Shown here piece by piece: positions 25,983-35,683 of a stretch of 64,000 nucleotides of DNA. Every line of letters starts with the position of its first letter. The first letter of the stretch is position 1. Position numbers and translations under genes: made by a program. The notes under the pieces were generated by a model. The model saw nothing but the letters and a program-made list of their open reading frames with translations, was not told the DNA's origin and made no database searches. The stretch comes from an uncultured Pelagibacteraceae bacterium (GTDB lineage Bacteria > Pseudomonadota > Alphaproteobacteria > Pelagibacterales > Pelagibacteraceae), in the NCBI GenBank assembly GCA_902542975.1, contig CACBWM010000001.1, forward strand, positions 124,001 to 188,000, in the 5' to 3' direction.

Positions 25983-26009
25983 ATTTTAAATTTAAGATAA
26001 ATTTAAAAT
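25983..26009 (+). promoter_or_regulatory. 12-bp A/T-only inverted repeat abutting a start codon
   Basis: ATTTTAAATTTA, a 3-base AGA loop, then TAAATTTAAAAT form a perfect 12-bp dyad ending on the base before the ATG at 26010. It could fold over the translation start or end the upstream transcript. All stems are A:T, so stability is low and chance in A+T-rich DNA is possible. Confidence 0.3.
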
Positions 26010-26471
26010 ATGAAATTCAAAATTTTATTTTTTTTAATTACATTTTTTTATTTTAATTCTTCATTTGCTGATGTTTTAAAACCAAGTGTGAATATAGATC
26101 CAAAACAAGTTGTTTTAATTCAATTAAAGGCGTTAATGAAAAATGACAGTCCATATAAAGATAGAGGGATTGAGCAAACATGGGAATTTGCACATCCAAA
26201 TAATCAAAGGATGACAGGTCCATTAGATAGATTTAAAAGAATGTTAAAAGGGGCTTCATACTCGATGCTGATTGACCATAAAGAAAATACAGTAACTGAA
26301 ATTTACAAATCAAATACAATGGCAACTTATGAAGTTGTTGTCTTGGATAAGGACAAACAATATTTTAAATTTAAATGGAAAGTTGAAAAGAATAATAAAG
26401 AAGGCAATCTTTTAGATTGCTGGCTAACAACAGCAGTTTCACAACCAATACCAATGGGATCATCAATATAA
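26010..26471 (+). CDS. Exported protein, DUF4864-like
   Basis: Periplasmic protein of 153 residues. It has a signal peptide (MKFKILFFLITFFYFNSSFA, cleavage after about residue 20). The mature part (QVVLIQLKALMKNDSPYKDR, QTWEFAHPNNQRMTGPLDRF, TYEVVVLDKDKQYFKFKWKV, LLDCWLTTAVS) has the layout of DUF4864 proteins: a helical start, an NTF2-like body and a terminal Cys strand. The family is uncharacterised. The stop overlaps the start of the next membrane protein (TAATG). Confidence 0.7.
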   Translation: MKFKILFFLITFFYFNSSFADVLKPSVNIDPKQVVLIQLKALMKNDSPYKDRGIEQTWEFAHPNNQRMTGPLDRFKRMLKGASYSMLIDHKENTVTEIYKSNTMATYEVVVLDKDKQYFKFKWKVEKNNKEGNLLDCWLTTAVSQPIPMGSSI

Positions 26472-26674
26472 TGAAAAAGCCTCCAATGTATATTAGATAT
26501 GCAATTCTAATGTTTATTTTATGCTTTCCAACAATTTCATCCACTCAACTTGGATGGTATTTTTGGGGAAGTGAAGTTGGGATTAATATTGGTATGGTAG
26601 TAGGTACAATTTCCGTCATAGTTGCCGCTTATTTAATGTTCAGAATGGGCTGGCGTGACGCAGATGATGAATAA
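26471..26674 (+). CDS. Small two-span membrane protein, 67 residues
   Basis: Short protein with two hydrophobic stretches, about residues 7-27 (IRYAILMFILCFPTISS) and 35-58 (GINIGMVVGTISVIVAAYLM), and an acidic tail. An in-frame ATG lies further upstream within the previous gene, but the one at 26471 gives a TAATG overlap and begins with a short basic segment. I do not recognise a family. It is coupled to the DUF4864-like gene and precedes the dimethylglycine dehydrogenase-like gene by 46 bases. Confidence 0.6.
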   Translation: MKKPPMYIRYAILMFILCFPTISSTQLGWYFWGSEVGINIGMVVGTISVIVAAYLMFRMGWRDADDE

Positions 26675-26720
26675 TAGAATTTTGTTTCGTTAGTAATTAA
26701 AATTTAGTAGGAATCTGATA

Positions 26721-29153
26721 ATGAAATCCAAAGCAAAAGTTGTTGTAGTTGGTGGTGGAGTAGTGGGAGTTAGTGCACTCTATCACTTAGCAAAAAAAGG
26801 TTGGTCAGATGTTGTTTTAATTGAAAGAAAAGAACTAACATCAGGCTCAACTTGGCATGCAGCTGGCTTATTACCATTGTTTAATATGAGTTATTCTGTT
26901 GGACAACTCCACAAGTATGCTGTCAATTTATATAAAACTTTAGAAGAAGAGACAGGCAAGAACGTAGGTTTCAGCGTTGTATCAAATATTAGATTAGCAA
27001 GCACTAAGGATAGAATGGATGAATACTTTCAATACGCTGGTGTTGCTCAAACAATTGGTGTTGATGTAAAATTTTTAACTCCTGATCAAGTTAAAGAAAT
27101 ATGGCCATTATGTAATACATCAGATTTAGTTGGTGCAATACAACATCCTGAAGATGGATATATTCAACCAGCTGATTTAACTCAAGCACTTGCAACAGGT
27201 GCAAGAAATAGAGGAGCAGAAATATATAGAAATACAAATGTTGTTGGGATGAAACAAACTAAAGATGGCTGGGTTGTTGAAACAGATAAAGGTTCCATAG
27301 AATGTGAACATATTATTTCTTGCTCAGGAAATTTTGCAAGACAAACTGGAAAGATGGTTGGTTTAGATATCCCGGTCATTCCAGTTGAACATCAATACAT
27401 TGTTACTGAACCTCATCCAGAAATTCAAAAAAGAAAAAAAGATGGATTACCAGAGATGGGAGTTTTAAGAGATAGTGATAGTAGATGGTATATGAGAGAA
27501 GAAGCGGGTGGATTAATTTTAGGACCATATGAAGATGGTGCACCAGCTTGTTATGTAGATGGACCATCAAAAGATTCTGAATATGAATTATTTCAAGAAG
27601 ATTTGGATAGATTGGCCCCTCACATTGAAGGTGCAATACACAGAGTGCCTGCATTTGGAGAAGTAGGAGTTAAGAAAGTTTATAATGGTGCAATTTGTTA
27701 TACTCCAGATGGTAACCCAATTGTTGGTCCAGCTTGGGGATTGAAAAATTTTTGGATAAATGAAGGTCATAGTTTTGGTATCACTGCAGCAGGTGGAGCA
27801 GGATGGCAACTTGCTGAATGGATCGTAGATGGTGAACCAACTATTGATATGCTTGGTGTTGAACCAAGAAGATATGGAGATTATTGCTCTAAATCATATT
27901 TAAAAGCTAAAAATGAAGAAGCCTACAGTCACGTTTTCATAACTCACTTTCCTGATGAAGAAAGACCAGCGGCAAGACCATTAAGAACAGCACCATGTTA
28001 TGACAGAATGAAAAATTTAGGAGCAGTGTTTGGTCAAAAATTTGGATGGGAAAGACCTAATTTTTTTGCAACTGATGGAATGGAGCAAAAAGACGATTGG
28101 TCATTTAGAAGATCTAAATGGTTCAATGCAATGGAAAAAGAATGCAAAAACGTAAAAGAAAATGTTGGTCTTTTAGATATGACTGCATTTGCAAAATGTA
28201 GAATTAAAGGACCTGGTGCGGAGGAATTTTTAGATAATTTAGTTGCAAACAAATTACCAAAAAAAGTTGGAAGAATTAATTTATGTCACGCTTTAAATAC
28301 TAAAGGTGGAGTTCATTCTGAGTTTACTATTATGCGAGAATCACATGATAGCTTTTATCTAGTATCAGCAGGTGCTTTCCAAAGATTAGATCATGACTGG
28401 ATTCTAAAATGGATGCCTTCAGATGGCTCAGTACAGTTTGAAAATTTAACTAATAGTAATGGGGTTTTGGTTGTTTCAGGTCCAAAAGCTAGAGAGTTAA
28501 TGCAAAGAGTTTCTAAAGATGATTTTTCAAATGAGAATTTTAAATGGCTTAGTGCAAAAATGGTTGATGTAGGTTATGCACCAGTTAATGCGATGAGAGT
28601 TAACTTTGTTGGTGAATTAGGATGGGAACTTCATCACCCAATTGAATATCAAAATCACATTTTTGATAAACTTATGGAAGCAGGAAAAGATCTTGGATTA
28701 AAACCTTATGGTATTAGAGCTATGAATAGTTTGAGAGTAGAAAAATCATATAAATTAGTTGGAACAGAATTATCAATAGAATACTCACCTTATGAAAGTG
28801 GTCTTGATAGATTTATACACCCTAATAAAGGAAGTTTTATTGGACTTGAAGCATTGAACAAGTGGAGAGAAAAAGGTTTTGATAACAAACTTGTTACGTT
28901 GGAGGTTCACAATCCAAAAGATGCAGATGTTTTAGGAAACAATCCAATTTATGAAAATGGAAGTGTTATAGGAAGAGCCACAGGTGGAGATTTTGGTTTT
29001 AGAATTGGAAAATCTTTAGCATTAGGCATGGTTAAACCAGAATTAGCAAATGTTGGACAAAAACTTAAAATTGAAATATTAGGTGAAAAATACGATGCAA
29101 CAATTTTAGATGAAAGTCCTTACGATCCAGAAAACAATTTATTAAGAGCATAA
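26721..29153 (+). CDS. Dimethylglycine/sarcosine dehydrogenase-like FAD-GcvT fusion
   Basis: Flavoprotein of 810 residues that should oxidatively demethylate dimethylglycine, sarcosine or a similar N-methyl compound and pass the C1 unit to THF. Order: DAO domain with [19 protein letters not shown] (5-23) and [12 protein letters not shown] carrying the His position used for covalent FAD in mitochondrial homologues; a middle domain to about 430; GcvT domain ([20 protein letters not shown] on); and a GcvT C-terminal barrel to the end. The length matches DMGDH/SARDH rather than the shorter oxidases. It is translationally coupled to etfB (TAATG), as expected for an ETF-linked dehydrogenase. Confidence 0.9.
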   Translation: MKSKAKVVVVGGGVVGVSALYHLAKKGWSDVVLIERKELTSGSTWHAAGLLPLFNMSYSVGQLHKYAVNLYKTLEEETGKNVGFSVVSNIRLASTKDRMDEYFQYAGVAQTIGVDVKFLTPDQVKEIWPLCNTSDLVGAIQHPEDGYIQPADLTQALATGARNRGAEIYRNTNVVGMKQTKDGWVVETDKGSIECEHIISCSGNFARQTGKMVGLDIPVIPVEHQYIVTEPHPEIQKRKKDGLPEMGVLRDSDSRWYMREEAGGLILGPYEDGAPACYVDGPSKDSEYELFQEDLDRLAPHIEGAIHRVPAFGEVGVKKVYNGAICYTPDGNPIVGPAWGLKNFWINEGHSFGITAAGGAGWQLAEWIVDGEPTIDMLGVEPRRYGDYCSKSYLKAKNEEAYSHVFITHFPDEERPAARPLRTAPCYDRMKNLGAVFGQKFGWERPNFFATDGMEQKDDWSFRRSKWFNAMEKECKNVKENVGLLDMTAFAKCRIKGPGAEEFLDNLVANKLPKKVGRINLCHALNTKGGVHSEFTIMRESHDSFYLVSAGAFQRLDHDWILKWMPSDGSVQFENLTNSNGVLVVSGPKARELMQRVSKDDFSNENFKWLSAKMVDVGYAPVNAMRVNFVGELGWELHHPIEYQNHIFDKLMEAGKDLGLKPYGIRAMNSLRVEKSYKLVGTELSIEYSPYESGLDRFIHPNKGSFIGLEALNKWREKGFDNKLVTLEVHNPKDADVLGNNPIYENGSVIGRATGGDFGFRIGKSLALGMVKPELANVGQKLKIEILGEKYDATILDESPYDPENNLLRA

Positions 29154-29902
29154 TGAAAATATTAGTCGCAGTTAAAAGAGTTATCGATTACAACGTTCAA
29201 ATACGAGTTAAAGAAGATGGCTCAGGTGTTGTTACTGACAACGTTAAAATGTCAACAAATCCACCAGATGATAATGCGATAGAAGAAGCAGTAAAAATTA
29301 AAGAAGCTGGCAAAGCTAAAGAAATAGTTGCAATAACCATTGGTGAAGAAAAAGCTCAAGAAACTGTTAGAAAAGCATTAGCTGTTGGAGCGGATAGGGG
29401 AATACATGTCAAAGTTGATAATGTGATTGAGCCATTAGCAGTTTCAAAAATTTTAAAAAAAATTGTAGAAAAAGAAAATCCTGATTTAGTATTTATGGGA
29501 AAACAAGCGATTGATGATGACTGTAATCAAACTGGTCAGATGCTTGCAGCTTTACTAAATTGGCCTCAAGCAACTTTTGCATCTAAAATTGAAGTTAAAG
29601 ATAATGCATTAGAGGTAACACGTGAAATTGACGAAGGTTTGGAAACTATCGAAGTAAATGTTCCAGCAATTGTTACATGTGATTTAAGATTAAATGAACC
29701 AAGATATGCTTCACTACCAAATATTATGAAAGCTAAGAAAAAACCAATAGAACAGATAAATGCTTCAGATTTAGGAGTTGATATTAATCCTAGAATCGAA
29801 CAAATTAAAGTTGAAGAGCCACCAAAAAGAAAAGCTGGAATAAAAGTCGCTAGTGTTGAAGAATTGGTGCAAAAATTAAAAAATGAGGCTAAGGTAATTT
29901 AA
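29153..29902 (+). CDS. etfB: Electron transfer flavoprotein, beta subunit
   Basis: Small subunit of ETF, 249 residues. It begins [20 protein letters not shown] and has [40 protein letters not shown] and [20 protein letters not shown], the ETF-beta signature. Overlaps of one base with the upstream dehydrogenase and with etfA place it in an electron-transfer operon. Takes electrons from the dehydrogenase and passes them to ETF-QO. Confidence 0.96.
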   Translation: MKILVAVKRVIDYNVQIRVKEDGSGVVTDNVKMSTNPPDDNAIEEAVKIKEAGKAKEIVAITIGEEKAQETVRKALAVGADRGIHVKVDNVIEPLAVSKILKKIVEKENPDLVFMGKQAIDDDCNQTGQMLAALLNWPQATFASKIEVKDNALEVTREIDEGLETIEVNVPAIVTCDLRLNEPRYASLPNIMKAKKKPIEQINASDLGVDINPRIEQIKVEEPPKRKAGIKVASVEELVQKLKNEAKVI

Positions 29903-30855
29903 TGTCGGTATTATTAATTGCAGAACATAACAATAAAGAAGTAAGACCATTTACATATAATGCTATTACAGCAGCTTCTCAAATAAACGAGGATCTTCAT
30001 GTTTTGGTTTTAGGTCATCAAGCTAACGAAGTTGCAAAATCTTTATCCGAAGTTCCAAATGTAAAAAAAGTTATTCATGTCGATAATGAGATTTACGAAA
30101 ACTATATCGCAGAAAATTATACATCAGCAATAATCAAGCATGCAGAAAATTATTCACATATCGTAAGCTCAGCAAATACATTTGGCAAAAATTTAATGCC
30201 AAGAATCGCAGCGTTACTAGATACGTCTCAAGTAAGCGATATAATTAAAGTTATTTCTGAAGATACTTTTTTAAGACCAATTTATGCAGGAAATGCTTTT
30301 GCTACGGTTAAAAGTAATGACAAAAAAAAATGTATTACTATAAGACCGACATCGTTTGATCCTGCTGATAAGAGTGGTGGATCGGCTGAAATTACAAAAT
30401 CTGATCCAGCAGAAGCTAGTTCATCTACTAAATTTCTAAAGAAAGAAGAAGTTAAGTCAGACAGACCAGAGCTTGGAACAGCTAGAATAGTTATTTCTGG
30501 TGGTAGAGGAATGCAAAATGGTGAAAATTTCAAATTAATCAGTGATATTGCTGATAAACTTAATGCAGCAATTGGAGCATCTAGAGCAGCAGTTGATGCT
30601 GGTTATATTACGAATGATCATCAAGTTGGACAAACGGGTAAAGTTGTAGTTCCAGATTTATATATTGCAGTTGGAATTTCAGGTGCGATACAGCACTTAG
30701 CAGGAATGAAAGAAAGTAAAGTTATTGTAGCAATAAATAAAGACGGTGAAGCTCCAATTTTTAGTGTCGCAGATTACGGATTAGAAGCAGATCTTTTTGA
30801 GGCGCTTCCTCAGTTTTTGTCAGAATTGAACAAATTAAACACTATACAAAAATAG
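29902..30855 (+). CDS. etfA: Electron transfer flavoprotein, alpha subunit
   Basis: FAD-binding subunit of ETF, 317 residues. The C-terminal FAD domain is clear: [60 protein letters not shown] and [17 protein letters not shown]. It is coupled to etfB and precedes the ETF-ubiquinone oxidoreductase gene by 24 bases. Confidence 0.96.
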   Translation: MSVLLIAEHNNKEVRPFTYNAITAASQINEDLHVLVLGHQANEVAKSLSEVPNVKKVIHVDNEIYENYIAENYTSAIIKHAENYSHIVSSANTFGKNLMPRIAALLDTSQVSDIIKVISEDTFLRPIYAGNAFATVKSNDKKKCITIRPTSFDPADKSGGSAEITKSDPAEASSSTKFLKKEEVKSDRPELGTARIVISGGRGMQNGENFKLISDIADKLNAAIGASRAAVDAGYITNDHQVGQTGKVVVPDLYIAVGISGAIQHLAGMKESKVIVAINKDGEAPIFSVADYGLEADLFEALPQFLSELNKLNTIQK

Positions 30856-30879
30856 CAAATACTGTAAGAAATTATCATT

Positions 30880-32499
30880 ATGTCCAGAGAAGTGATGGAA
30901 TACGATGTTGTCATCGTAGGTGGCGGACCATCAGGACTTTCAACTGCAATTAAATTAAAGCAGTTAAATCCAGATATTAATGTCTGCCTTTTAGAAAAAG
31001 CATCTGAAATAGGTGCACATATTTTGTCAGGTAACGTGTTTGAAACTCGTGCTTTAGATGAACTTATACCTAATTGGAAAGAATTAAATGCTCCAATTAA
31101 AACAAAAGTTACAAAAGAAAAATTTTTATTTTTAGGAAAACAAAAATCATTAAGCTGGCCAACTTGGTTACTTCCTAAGGTTCAACAAAATCATAATAAT
31201 TATATTATAAGTCTTGCAAATCTTTGTAGATGGTTGGCAGAGCAGGCTGAAGGATTAGGAGTTGAAATATTCCCAGGATTTCCAGCAAGTGAAGTTATAT
31301 ATGATGATGATGGATCAGTTAAAGGTATTGCAACCCAGGATATGGGTATCGATAAAGAGGGAAATAAAAAAGATACTTATGAACCAGGAATGGAATTGCA
31401 TGCAAAAGTTACAGTATTTGCAGAAGGATGTAGAGGTCATTTAGGAAAAGAGTTAATAAAGAAGTTTGAATTAGACAAAGGCAAAAATCCTCAACAATAT
31501 GGAATTGGTTTTAAAGAAATTTGGGAGATAGATGAAAAAAATCATTCAGAAGGACTAGTGATGCATACCGCCGGATGGCCTTTAGATAATAATACTTATG
31601 GTGGAAGTTTTATGTATCATGCAGAAAATAAACAAATTTTTCTAGGTTACGTAATTGGATTAGATTATCAAAATCCTCATCTCTCACCTTTCGATGAGTT
31701 CCAAAGATTTAAAACCCATCCAGATATAAAAAAAATAATTGAAGGTGGTAAAAGAATTTCTTATGGCGCTAGAGCTTTAATCGAGGGAGGTATACAGAGT
31801 TTACCCCAGATGTTTATGCCAGGTGCTTTATTAGTTGGATGTGATGCAGGAACATTAAATATGCCAAAAATAAAAGGGTCTCATACTGCAATGAAGAGTG
31901 GAATGATCGCTGCAGAAACAATTTATGAGCATCTTACAAAAAATTTAAATTTATCTACATATGAACAAAAATTTAAAGAAAGTTGGGTTTACAAAGAATT
32001 ATATGAGGCAAGAAATGTAAAACCAAGTTTCTCTTGGGGATTAATTTTGGGTATATTATTTACTGGAATTGACCAGATTTTATTTAAAGGAAAGCTTCCC
32101 TTCACACTGAAGCACAAACATGCTGATCATGAAGCTTTAAAACCAGCAGATAAAATGCCAAAAATTGATTATCCTAAGCCTGATAACGTTATTACTTTTG
32201 ATAAAACTAGTTCAGTTTATTTAACGGGTACAATTCATGATGATAATCAACCAGTACATTTAAAACTTAAAGACCCAGATTTGCCTATAAAATATACTTT
32301 AGAGAAATTTGATGAGCCTGCACAAAGATATTGTCCAGCAGGAGTTTATGAAGTTCAAGAAGTAAATTCTGTGCAAAAATTTGTAATTAATGCTCAAAAT
32401 TGCATACATTGTAAAACGTGTGATATTAAAGAGCCGTCTCAAAATATTACTTGGGTAACCCCAGAAGGTGGAGGCGGACCTAAATATGGTAATATGTAA
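30880..32499 (+). CDS. Electron transfer flavoprotein-ubiquinone oxidoreductase
   Basis: Monotopic membrane flavoprotein with a [4Fe-4S] cluster that moves electrons from ETF to ubiquinone; 539 residues, close to the family's usual length. The FAD loop DVVIVGGGPSGLSTAIKLK is at about 9-27, the quinone-binding region contains GALLVGCDAGTLNMPKIKGS, and the C-terminal ferredoxin-like domain holds RYCPAGVYEV and INAQNCIHCKTCDIKEPSQN for the cluster. With the dehydrogenase and etfBA just upstream, the complete route from a methylated amine to the quinone pool is encoded in one strand run. Its stop abuts that of a convergent gene with no spacer. Confidence 0.95.
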   Translation: MSREVMEYDVVIVGGGPSGLSTAIKLKQLNPDINVCLLEKASEIGAHILSGNVFETRALDELIPNWKELNAPIKTKVTKEKFLFLGKQKSLSWPTWLLPKVQQNHNNYIISLANLCRWLAEQAEGLGVEIFPGFPASEVIYDDDGSVKGIATQDMGIDKEGNKKDTYEPGMELHAKVTVFAEGCRGHLGKELIKKFELDKGKNPQQYGIGFKEIWEIDEKNHSEGLVMHTAGWPLDNNTYGGSFMYHAENKQIFLGYVIGLDYQNPHLSPFDEFQRFKTHPDIKKIIEGGKRISYGARALIEGGIQSLPQMFMPGALLVGCDAGTLNMPKIKGSHTAMKSGMIAAETIYEHLTKNLNLSTYEQKFKESWVYKELYEARNVKPSFSWGLILGILFTGIDQILFKGKLPFTLKHKHADHEALKPADKMPKIDYPKPDNVITFDKTSSVYLTGTIHDDNQPVHLKLKDPDLPIKYTLEKFDEPAQRYCPAGVYEVQEVNSVQKFVINAQNCIHCKTCDIKEPSQNITWVTPEGGGGPKYGNM

Positions 32500-32883
32500 T
32501 TAAGATAAATCGATTGCAAACTTTTTTAAAGTTTCAAATGGAATAAGTTTCAAAGTGTTTTTATGAGTTTTCTTTAAATAAATTGGACATCCTTTTCCCG
32601 CTTCTAAAGCTCTAGCATACCAACCTGCACAAACGCACCAACTATCACCATCTTTCAAGCCTTGAAAACCAAACTCAGGATGAGGTGTAATTAGATCATT
32701 CCCTGCTTCTTTGCACCATTCTAAAAATTCAGTATTTACTTTTGCACATACAGTGTGAACACCATGATCATTTTCATCTGTATTACAACATCCATCTCTA
32801 TACCATCCAGTTAAAGGATCATTAGAACATAACTCCAATTCTTCATCTAAAACATTTTTTTGTTTAAGTTTCTTATCCACCAT
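32500..32883 (-). CDS. DUF2237 family protein
   Basis: Soluble protein of 127 residues, recognisable as DUF2237 from SNDPLTGWYRDGCCNTDEND, VHTVCAKVNTEFLEWCKEAG, TPHPEFGFQGLKDGDSWCVC and AGWYARALEAGKGCP. Function unknown; the family is small and Cys-rich. An open frame runs further upstream, but the ATG at 32883 (MVDKKLKQ) fits the family start and overlaps the 2OG oxygenase-like gene by 11 bases; longer starts would duplicate that gene's coding region. Confidence 0.88.
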   Translation of the reverse strand: MVDKKLKQKNVLDEELELCSNDPLTGWYRDGCCNTDENDHGVHTVCAKVNTEFLEWCKEAGNDLITPHPEFGFQGLKDGDSWCVCAGWYARALEAGKGCPIYLKKTHKNTLKLIPFETLKKFAIDLS

Positions 32884-33517
32884 AGACATTATAAACATTA
32901 TCATCAATTTTTGCATTAAATGAAATTGATCTTCTTTCTTCATTTGAATCTTTGAAAGGATATACTGCATGCATTAAATAATTAGGAAAAAAATAAAAAT
33001 CACCAACCTCAGGAATAATATTATGTGTTGAATGACTTAAAAACATTCTTGAACCGTGAATTAGTTGTAAATTACCCCCTCTATACTCTCTATTTTCTTT
33101 TTTTTGAGTATGCATGCCTAAAGATTTTGGAACTTTTAAAAATCCAGCTCCAGATATATGACCATTATGCCAATGAGTTGGATTATACTCATTTTGAAAT
33201 TGACGCACTACCCAACTATCAATGATATTAAATTTTGTTATTTTTTTTCCAATTTCGCTAAATATCCATTTACTTACATTTTGAGCTAAAAAGTCTGCCC
33301 AACCTGAATCTTTTATCATTTTTGGTTGAAGTTTTATTTCTTGCGTTACATCACCCACTAATTCCTCTCCATGATTTAAATTTTTGGATAACTCTTTATC
33401 GTTTACAATTTGATCAACATAGTTATTTAATTGAGTTATTATATTTTCTGGTATTTTAACTTTAAGTATTGAAGGTCCAAATTTTTTAATTATCTCAAAG
33501 TTTTCTTTATTTTCCAT
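32873..33517 (-). CDS. 2OG-Fe(II) oxygenase-like protein (TIGR02466 type)
   Basis: Cupin-fold protein of 214 residues resembling the putative 2-oxoglutarate/iron oxygenases of TIGR02466. The sequence has PTHWHNGHISGAGFLKVPKS, where the HxH-type start of the metal site is expected (His115, His117), then GDFYFFPNYLMHAVYPF with a distal His183 and RRSISFN with the 2-oxoglutarate Arg. The substrate is unknown. The Asp of the classical HxD triad is not visible. It sits between hisI and the DUF2237 gene on the same strand. Confidence 0.78.
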   Translation of the reverse strand: MENKENFEIIKKFGPSILKVKIPENIITQLNNYVDQIVNDKELSKNLNHGEELVGDVTQEIKLQPKMIKDSGWADFLAQNVSKWIFSEIGKKITKFNIIDSWVVRQFQNEYNPTHWHNGHISGAGFLKVPKSLGMHTQKKENREYRGGNLQLIHGSRMFLSHSTHNIIPEVGDFYFFPNYLMHAVYPFKDSNEERRSISFNAKIDDNVYNVYGG

Positions 33518-34006
33518 TTAAATTTTTGTTGGATTATCCTGTCCTTTATAAACAATTTCTGGATCAAATTTTTTTTCTTCTTCCTCAAATTTCATTTCGA
33601 TTTGTCTTGCATTGTCAATCTTTCCTAACGGGACAGATCTATAAAAACAAGACCTGTACCCAACATGGCAACTAGCACCTTCACCGATATCAACAGAAAT
33701 CCAAACAGCATCTTGATCATCATCAATTCGAATCTCTTTTACTTTTTGAACAAACCCACTTGTTTTTCCTTTATGCCAAATTGATTGTCTTGATCTGCTC
33801 CAGTAATGAGCTTCTTTGGTTTCAATAGTTAACTTAAAGGCTTCGACATTCATATACCCATGCATTAATATTTCTTTAGTTTTTGAGCATGTTGTAATGA
33901 CCGGAATCAATCCTTCATTGTCGAATTTAGGAGATAAAAGCTTACCTTCTTCTATTTCTGCTACATTTTCTCTTTTTTTAAACATATATGTGGAATTATC
34001 TAACAT
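33518..34006 (-). CDS. hisI: Phosphoribosyl-AMP cyclohydrolase
   Basis: Third step of histidine synthesis, opening the adenine ring of PR-AMP. The protein of 162 residues contains LIPVITTCSKTKEILMHGYM, AHYWSRSRQSIWHKGKTSGF and the metal-binding end GEGASCHVGYRSCFYRSVP. It is monofunctional, without a HisE domain, and longer than E. coli's HisI half owing to an N-terminal segment of about 25 residues. It directly precedes the oxygenase-like gene (stop and start one base apart) and is divergent from folE. Confidence 0.93.
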   Translation of the reverse strand: MLDNSTYMFKKRENVAEIEEGKLLSPKFDNEGLIPVITTCSKTKEILMHGYMNVEAFKLTIETKEAHYWSRSRQSIWHKGKTSGFVQKVKEIRIDDDQDAVWISVDIGEGASCHVGYRSCFYRSVPLGKIDNARQIEMKFEEEEKKFDPEIVYKGQDNPTKI

Positions 34007-34063
34007 AATAATAAATATAATAAATATTTTAAAATTAAGGTTTTATATATATAAAAGCACGTC

Positions 34064-34666
34064 ATGAAATTAGTAAAAAACGAAAACGAAAAAAAAATTA
34101 ATGAAGTAACAGACAAGGAAGCAGAAGAAGCTTTTGTTAAAATCCTTAAATGGTTAGGAGAAGATCCAACCAGAGAAGGTTTATTGGAAACTCCAAAAAG
34201 AGTAACAAAAGCATTTAAAGAATATTTTAAAGGCTACAAAGAAGATCCAAAAGCAGTTTTAGACAAAACTTTTGGTGATGTTGAAGGCTATAGCGATATG
34301 GTTGTTCAAAAAAATATTTCGGTTCAAAGTCATTGCGAACATCACATGGCACCAATTATAGGAATTGCTCATGTAGCATATATTCCAAACCAAAGAGTTG
34401 TAGGGTTAAGTAAAATAGCAAGAGTTGTAGAAGTGTTTTCAAAAAGATTACAAACACAAGAAAGATTAACTGTTCAGATCGCTAATACTTTAATGGAGTC
34501 GTTGGATGCAAAAGGAGTTGCCGTAACAATTGATTCAACTCATCAGTGTATGACTATGAGAGGTATTAAAAAAGAACAAGCTACTACAGTTACAAATTTT
34601 TATCTAGGACAGTTTAAAGACGATTTAAGTTATCAAAATAGATATTTGCGATTTATTGCAAAATAA
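34064..34666 (+). CDS. folE: GTP cyclohydrolase I
   Basis: First step of folate/pterin synthesis: GTP to dihydroneopterin triphosphate. The 200-residue protein shows LGEDPTREGLLETPKRVTKA, QSHCEHHMAPIIGIAHVAYI, RLTVQIANTLMESLDAKGVA and HQCMTMRGIKKEQATTVT; Cys and His of HCEHH and the Cys of HQCM are the zinc ligands. It supplies the folate used by the many THF-dependent enzymes in this window. 57 bases separate it from divergent hisI. Confidence 0.97.
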   Translation: MKLVKNENEKKINEVTDKEAEEAFVKILKWLGEDPTREGLLETPKRVTKAFKEYFKGYKEDPKAVLDKTFGDVEGYSDMVVQKNISVQSHCEHHMAPIIGIAHVAYIPNQRVVGLSKIARVVEVFSKRLQTQERLTVQIANTLMESLDAKGVAVTIDSTHQCMTMRGIKKEQATTVTNFYLGQFKDDLSYQNRYLRFIAK

Positions 34667-34681
34667 TATTTACTGATAAAC

Positions 34682-35683
34682 ATGGCGGACTCATTTAAAG
34701 CAGTTGTAATAAACAATCAGAACGAAAATTTTACTAGAGAAGTCAAAGAATTAAGTTTAGACCATTTTAAAGATGGTGAAGTGCTAGTTAAGATAGATTA
34801 TTCTGATCTTAATTGGAAAGATGCAATGATACTAAAAGATGGTGGTAAATTAGTTAAAGAGTATCCAAGAATACCTGGTATTGATTTTTCCGGAACTGTT
34901 GCACAAGGTGATGGTGAAGAATTTAAAGAAGGAGACAGAGTTATATTAACAGGTTGCAGAGCAGGGGAACTTTTTGATGGTGGATATTCACAATACGCAA
35001 AAGTAAAAAAAGCTCATATTACAAAAACACCTGAGGGAATGACAAATAAACAAGCTATGATTTTAGGCACTGCTGGTCTTACAGGTTTGTTGTGTGCCTT
35101 TGCAGTTAAAGCAAGAGAGGAACTATTGATGCAATCAAAAGTTAACGATGTATTAGTAACTGGCTCAACAGGTGGTGTTGGTATGGTAGCTGTAATGGTC
35201 CTTGCAAAAATGGGAATTAATGTAACAGCTATAACTGGTAAACCAGATAAAGCAGATTACTTAAAAGAACTTGGTGCAAAAAACGTTATAGATCGTAAAG
35301 AATTTGAGGGTGAGGCAAGATTAATAGATAAAGGAACATGGGATGGCGTTGTAGATACCGTCGGTGGCAATATTTTATCTAATGCAATAGCTCAAACTAA
35401 ACCAAAAGGAATTGTTGCCATATGTGGAAATGCTAGCGGCAACAAATTAAATACATCAGTAATTCCATTTATATTAAGAGCAGTCAAATTATGGGGAGTA
35501 GACTCGGTTAATATTAGTAAAAAAAGAAAAGAGTTTGTATGGGGAGAATTTCCTGCTTTGCTAGATTTTGATATTTTAGAAAAATCAGTAAATACTATTG
35601 GATTAGATGAGTTATTAAATGTTTATCCCGATATATTAAAAGGAAATTTAAAAAATAAAATTGTAGTGGATGTAAATAAATAA
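34682..35683 (+). CDS. acuI: Acrylyl-CoA reductase / YhdH-family oxidoreductase
   Basis: NADPH-dependent medium-chain reductase of the YhdH/AcuI group, 333 residues. AcuI reduces acryloyl-CoA to propionyl-CoA and so detoxifies DMSP breakdown products. Family blocks are LNWKDAMILKDGGKLVKEYP, RIPGIDFSGTVAQGDGEEFK, TGSTGGVGMVAVMVLAKMGI and AICGNASGNKLNTSVIPFIL, with the short insert typical of YhdH. Its stop overlaps the start of a LysR-type regulator. Substrate preference (AcuI versus a general quinone reductase) follows from family and SAR11 context rather than from single residues. Confidence 0.85.
   Translation: MADSFKAVVINNQNENFTREVKELSLDHFKDGEVLVKIDYSDLNWKDAMILKDGGKLVKEYPRIPGIDFSGTVAQGDGEEFKEGDRVILTGCRAGELFDGGYSQYAKVKKAHITKTPEGMTNKQAMILGTAGLTGLLCAFAVKAREELLMQSKVNDVLVTGSTGGVGMVAVMVLAKMGINVTAITGKPDKADYLKELGAKNVIDRKEFEGEARLIDKGTWDGVVDTVGGNILSNAIAQTKPKGIVAICGNASGNKLNTSVIPFILRAVKLWGVDSVNISKKRKEFVWGEFPALLDFDILEKSVNTIGLDELLNVYPDILKGNLKNKIVVDVNK

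Noticed and set aside
32884..32970. N-terminal extension of the DUF2237 gene
   Set aside because: The extra residues lie out of frame inside the 2OG oxygenase-like gene and do not look like family sequence.
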